9,594 nucleotides of DNA from Nitrospira sp. (lineage in GTDB: Bacteria; Nitrospirota; Nitrospiria; Nitrospirales; Nitrospiraceae): the NCBI GenBank assembly GCA_029858925.1, contig JAOUEB010000026.1, positions 1-9,594 on the forward strand. Direction: 5' to 3'. The translations under genes and the position numbers were made by a program. Shown here piece by piece: positions 7,601-9,594 of this stretch. The stretch's first letter is position 1; every line of letters starts with the position of its first letter. The notes beneath the pieces are model-generated. The model saw only the letters and a list, made by a program, of their open reading frames with translations. It had not been told where the DNA came from and ran no database searches.

Positions 7601-9119
7601 TTATTCCATCGAAGATTTGGCGCAGCTGATCTTCGATTTGAAGAATTCGAATCCGGATGCCGCCGTGTCGGTCAAGCTCGTGTCGGAGGTCGGCGTCGGC
7701 ACCGTCGCGGCGGGTGTTGCGAAGGCCCATGCGGATAAAGTGTTGATCAGCGGCGATTCGGGCGGCACCGGCGCGTCGCCGCTCTCCTCCATCAAGTACG
7801 GCGGCGTGCCCTGGGAATTGGGTTTGGCGGAGACGCACCAGACGCTGGTACTCAACGATCTGCGCGGCCGTATTCGGGTCGAAACCGACGGGCAGATGAA
7901 GACAGGGCGCGACGTGGTGATCGCCACGCTGCTGGGAGCGGAGGAATATGGATTCGCCACGGCCCCGCTGATCGTCGAAGGCTGCATCATGATGCGGAAG
8001 TGCCACCTGAACACGTGCCCGGTCGGCATTGCCACGCAGGACCCGGAGCTGCGGAAGAAATTCAACGGCAAGCCGGAGCACATCGTCAACTATCTGTTCT
8101 TCGTCGCGGAAGAAGCGCGGCAGCTTATGAGCAAGCTCGGTTTCCGGACGATCAATGAGATGGTGGGGCGTGTCGATAAGCTGAGGATTACCAAGGCCGT
8201 CGATCACTGGAAGGCAAAGGGGCTGGACCTCACCCCGCTGCTGATGGCGCCCGATGTTCCGGCGGACGTGCCCCGGTATTGCGTGCAGAAACAGGACCAC
8301 GGCATCGCCGATATTCTCGACCTGAAGTTGATCGAACGGTGCAAGCCGGCCGTCGAGAAGGGCGAGAAGGTCACGATTGAGCTGCCGATTCGGAACGTGA
8401 ACCGGACGACCGGGACGATGCTGTCCAGTACGATTGCGAAACGATACGGATTGGAAGGCTTGCCGGAAGACACGATATCGATCAAGTTTACGGGGTCGGC
8501 GGGCCAATCGTTCGGTGCGTTTCTCGTAAAGGGCGTGACGCTGACGTTGGAGGGTGAATCGAACGACTACATCGGTAAGGGACTTTCCGGCGGTAAGATC
8601 GTCGTCTTCCCGCCGAAAAATATTGTGTATAGTCCGGAAGAGACGATTCTTATCGGCAACACGTCACTCTATGGAGCCACGCAAGGTGAAGCCTACTTCT
8701 ACGGCATGGCGGGCGAGCGGTTCGCGGTGCGGAACAGCGGCGCGCGCGCCGTGGTCGAAGGCACGGGCGATCATGGCTGCGAATACATGACCGGAGGCGT
8801 GGTCGTCGTGCTCGGACGGACCGGGCAAAACTTCGCAGCGGGCATGTCCGGCGGTGTGGCGTTCGTCCTGGACGAGCTCGGCAAGTTCCGGGGCCGGTGC
8901 AACACCGGCATGGTCGAGTTGGAACCGGTCGCGGACAAAGAAGATAAGCGGCAGCTGCACGATCTGATTACGAAACACTTCATGTATACCGGCAGCCGCA
9001 AGGCCAAGCAGGTGCTCGATGCGTTCGACGCCACCGTGCCCAAGTTCGTGAAGGTGATGCCGGTCGATTACAAGCGGGTCCTCGAAGAACGGAAACGAAA
9101 GGCGAGAGCAGTACATTAG
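4602..9119 (+). CDS. gltB: Glutamate synthase large (alpha) subunit
   Basis: Full-length large subunit of glutamate synthase, 1505 residues from the ATG at 4602 (the family is about 1480-1530). It converts glutamine and 2-oxoglutarate to two glutamates. The N-terminal class II amidotransferase domain (about 22-420) begins at C22 in EKDSCGVGF, so a 21-residue propeptide must be removed to expose the catalytic Cys; [12 protein letters not shown] near 250 is its substrate site. The central linking domain follows (about 460-750). The FMN-binding synthase barrel (about 810-1180) includes [11 protein letters not shown] near 880, [16 protein letters not shown] near 905 and [18 protein letters not shown] near 1050. 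Its 3Fe-4S ligands are C1128, C1134 and C1139 (spacing CX5CX4C). The C-terminal GXGXG beta-helix contains [13 protein letters not shown] from about 1387. All key residues are intact. An adjacent gltD implies the two-subunit, normally NADPH-dependent bacterial enzyme. The gltB-gltD gap of 100 bp is filled by a repeat hairpin. Confidence 0.98.
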   Translation: MNVPGFPPRQGLYDPRHEKDSCGVGFVVNIKGQKSHDIVRKGLQVLENLTHRGAQGSDPCTGDGAGILLQVPHEFLRRAAGDVGVTLPGAGEYGVGQVFLPPAQASRQQCEKLFATIIENEGARLLGWRDVPVKSDTIGAQARKTEPYMRQVFIARDVLNEAQFERKLYVIRKVVEQAIRDSAIQGREHFYIPSLSAGTIVYKGLLLPHQMTAYYQDLTDASMVSALALVHSRFSTNTFPTWPLAHPYRHICHNGEINTLKGNVNWMKARQGRLHSDLFGNDMGKLFPIVYEPQSDSACLDNALEFLLLGGRSLPHAMMMLIPEPWVANPHMDLDRRGFYQYHAAMMEPWDGPAAVCFTDGKMIGATLDRNGLRPCRYQVTTDGTVVLASEAGVLPADASDIRMKGRLQPGRMFLVDTVQGRIIDDEEIKADIVGRKPYRSWVTQYGVSLDELPEPLNVPQPDHPTIRQRQQAFGYTVEELKMVITPMIVTGEEAISSMGTDTPLAVLSDRPQLLFKYFKQLFAQVTNPPIDPIREQLVMSLVTNIGPKPNLMEESPESCRRIKVQQPILTNADLAKIRGISDPHFKSKTLRMLFRVAEGPAGLGAAVDAMCQAASQAIKEGYKFLILSDRGVDESWAPIPSVLGISAIHHHLVRECTRTEVGLILETGEPRDVHQFACLIGYGAGTINPYLVFETLVDMERDNYLPEGLDAQTAEGKFIKAINKGLLKIFSKMGISTVQSYCGAQIFEAIGLNRELIDRYFTGTPSRVEGVGIIEIGEETLRRHRMAYEPAAIRQLDFGGEVHYRIQGEHHNWNPDTIYKLQHASKSNDPKTYAEFAQLVNDESKRRSNLRGLLDFTFAQAAIPIDEVEPASAIVKRFNTGAMSFGSISKEAHETLAIAMNRLGGKSNTGEGGEDPERFKPLPNGDSKNSYIKQVASARFGVTAHYLVNARELQIKMAQGAKPGEGGQLPGHKVDDNIAKFRYATPGVQLISPPPHHDIYSIEDLAQLIFDLKNSNPDAAVSVKLVSEVGVGTVAAGVAKAHADKVLISGDSGGTGASPLSSIKYGGVPWELGLAETHQTLVLNDLRGRIRVETDGQMKTGRDVVIATLLGAEEYGFATAPLIVEGCIMMRKCHLNTCPVGIATQDPELRKKFNGKPEHIVNYLFFVAEEARQLMSKLGFRTINEMVGRVDKLRITKAVDHWKAKGLDLTPLLMAPDVPADVPRYCVQKQDHGIADILDLKLIERCKPAVEKGEKVTIELPIRNVNRTTGTMLSSTIAKRYGLEGLPEDTISIKFTGSAGQSFGAFLVKGVTLTLEGESNDYIGKGLSGGKIVVFPPKNIVYSPEETILIGNTSLYGATQGEAYFYGMAGERFAVRNSGARAVVEGTGDHGCEYMTGGVVVVLGRTGQNFAAGMSGGVAFVLDELGKFRGRCNTGMVELEPVADKEDKRQLHDLITKHFMYTGSRKAKQVLDAFDATVPKFVKVMPVDYKRVLEERKRKARAVH

Positions 9120-9122
9120 AGC

Positions 9123-9210
9123 AGGACTGAGTAACGAGGACTGAGGTCCGAGATGATGACACATCGTTCAACTCTTAGCACTCAGTCCTCAGTCCTCAGT
9201 CCTCAGCACT
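9123..9210. repeat. Heptamer-built inverted repeat between gltB and gltD
   Basis: This element begins 4 nt after the gltB stop codon and ends 9 nt before the gltD ATG. The right arm is a tandem array in 7-bp phase: CTCAGTC at 9181, 9188 and 9195, then a variant CTCAGCA at 9202. The left arm is the inverted version in the same phase: GACTGAG at 9125, variant TAACGAG at 9132 and GACTGAG at 9139. Pairing is strong: GAGGACTGAG (9136-9145) with CTCAGTCCTC (9181-9190), 10 bp, and AGGACTGAG (9123-9131) with CTCAGTCCT (9195-9203), 9 bp, separated by a 4x4 internal loop, with a 35-nt apical loop. AGCACT occurs at both 9177-9182 and 9205-9210. There is no T-run after the stem, so it is not a classical terminator. 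Lying inside the gltBD unit, it would appear in the joint mRNA and could affect processing or gltD expression. Confidence 0.85.
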
Positions 9211-9219
9211 AGGAAGCAT

Positions 9220-9594
9220 ATGGGTGACCCGAAGGGTTTCATGAAATATCCCCGCGAGGGGCCGAAGCGGAAGCCGGTTGAGCTGCGCGTGCTCGGTTGG
9301 AAGGAGATGTACGAGCCCATCTCCGAAGACAAGCTCAAGGCCCAGGGTGCGCGCTGTATGGATTGCGGTGTGCCGTTTTGCCAGGGCAACACCGGCTGTC
9401 CGGTCGTCAATCTGATTCCTGAATGGAATGATCTCGTGTATCGCGGGCGCTGGAACGATGCGCTCAAGGCGCTGCATACGACCAACAACTTCCCTGAATT
9501 CACCGGACGGCTCTGCCCGGCTCCCTGTGAAGGGGCTTGCGTGCTCGGCATCAACGAAGAGCCGGTCTCGATCCGTATCCTCGAATGGAACATC
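9220..9594 (+). CDS. gltD: Glutamate synthase small (beta) subunit, N-terminal part
   Basis: The first 125 residues of the small subunit, cut by the right edge (family about 450-490 residues). GltD takes electrons from NAD(P)H through FAD and passes them by 4Fe-4S clusters to the FMN and 3Fe-4S centres of GltB. The visible part is the N-terminal iron-sulfur domain. Cysteines are C46, C49, C54 and C60 in [15 protein letters not shown], and C99, C103 and C107 in CPAPCEGAC, matching the two low-potential 4Fe-4S cluster regions of the family. The start [13 protein letters not shown] resembles the typical GltD N-terminus, and AGGA at 9211-9214 lies 5 nt upstream, so 9220 is preferred over the in-frame ATG at 9241. 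The FAD and NAD(P)H domains lie outside the window, so cofactor preference cannot be judged. It is on the same strand as gltB and very probably in the same operon, despite the repeat between them. Confidence 0.95.
   Translation, partial: MGDPKGFMKYPREGPKRKPVELRVLGWKEMYEPISEDKLKAQGARCMDCGVPFCQGNTGCPVVNLIPEWNDLVYRGRWNDALKALHTTNNFPEFTGRLCPAPCEGACVLGINEEPVSIRILEWNI

Noticed and set aside
5433..8507. Minus-strand open frame of 1024 codons inside gltB
   Set aside because: It lies wholly antisense to the clearly conserved gltB frame, its product is rich in Arg, His and Asp without any recognisable motif, and long antisense frames are common opposite GC-rich genes with biased third positions.

Overview
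This 9.6-kb stretch is a conserved housekeeping region of a GC-rich bacterial chromosome. From memory of similar proteins and the lack of spacing between genes, I suspect a Nitrospira-like organism (Nitrospirota). That is inference; a deltaproteobacterium-like lineage is a possible alternative. No integrase, transposase, phage gene, CRISPR array, tRNA or rRNA was seen.

Layout. At the left edge is the 3' end of a rightward sugar-nucleotide pyrophosphorylase gene (2-280). It converges on a leftward block of three genes. Read in transcription order these are a long-chain polyprenyl diphosphate synthase (4378-3374), a DUF1015-family protein of unknown function (3241-1919) and an NtrC-type sigma-54 response regulator (1774-401). 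A 223-bp divergent spacer (4379-4601) separates this block from a rightward gltB (4602-9119, complete) and gltD (from 9220, cut by the right edge). These encode the large and small subunits of glutamate synthase.

How the genes fit together. GltB and GltD form one enzyme that makes glutamate from glutamine and 2-oxoglutarate. The polyprenyl diphosphate synthase supplies the side chain of respiratory quinone. The sugar nucleotidyltransferase activates a sugar phosphate, probably for cell-envelope polymers. The response regulator has all residues needed for phosphorylation and sigma-54 activation, but no histidine kinase lies in the window, so its signal is unknown.

The genes are ordinary; the gaps between them are less so. 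Three of the spacers are almost filled by inverted-repeat structures. Two of these (305-385 and 9123-9210) are built from seven-base units placed head to tail on each arm of a hairpin. They use unrelated heptamers (CGTATCT and CTCAGTC) but share the same layout, including one variant unit in the middle of an arm. The third (1798-1913) is a long imperfect palindrome of a different type. I regard the shared heptamer layout as the best candidate here for something undescribed.
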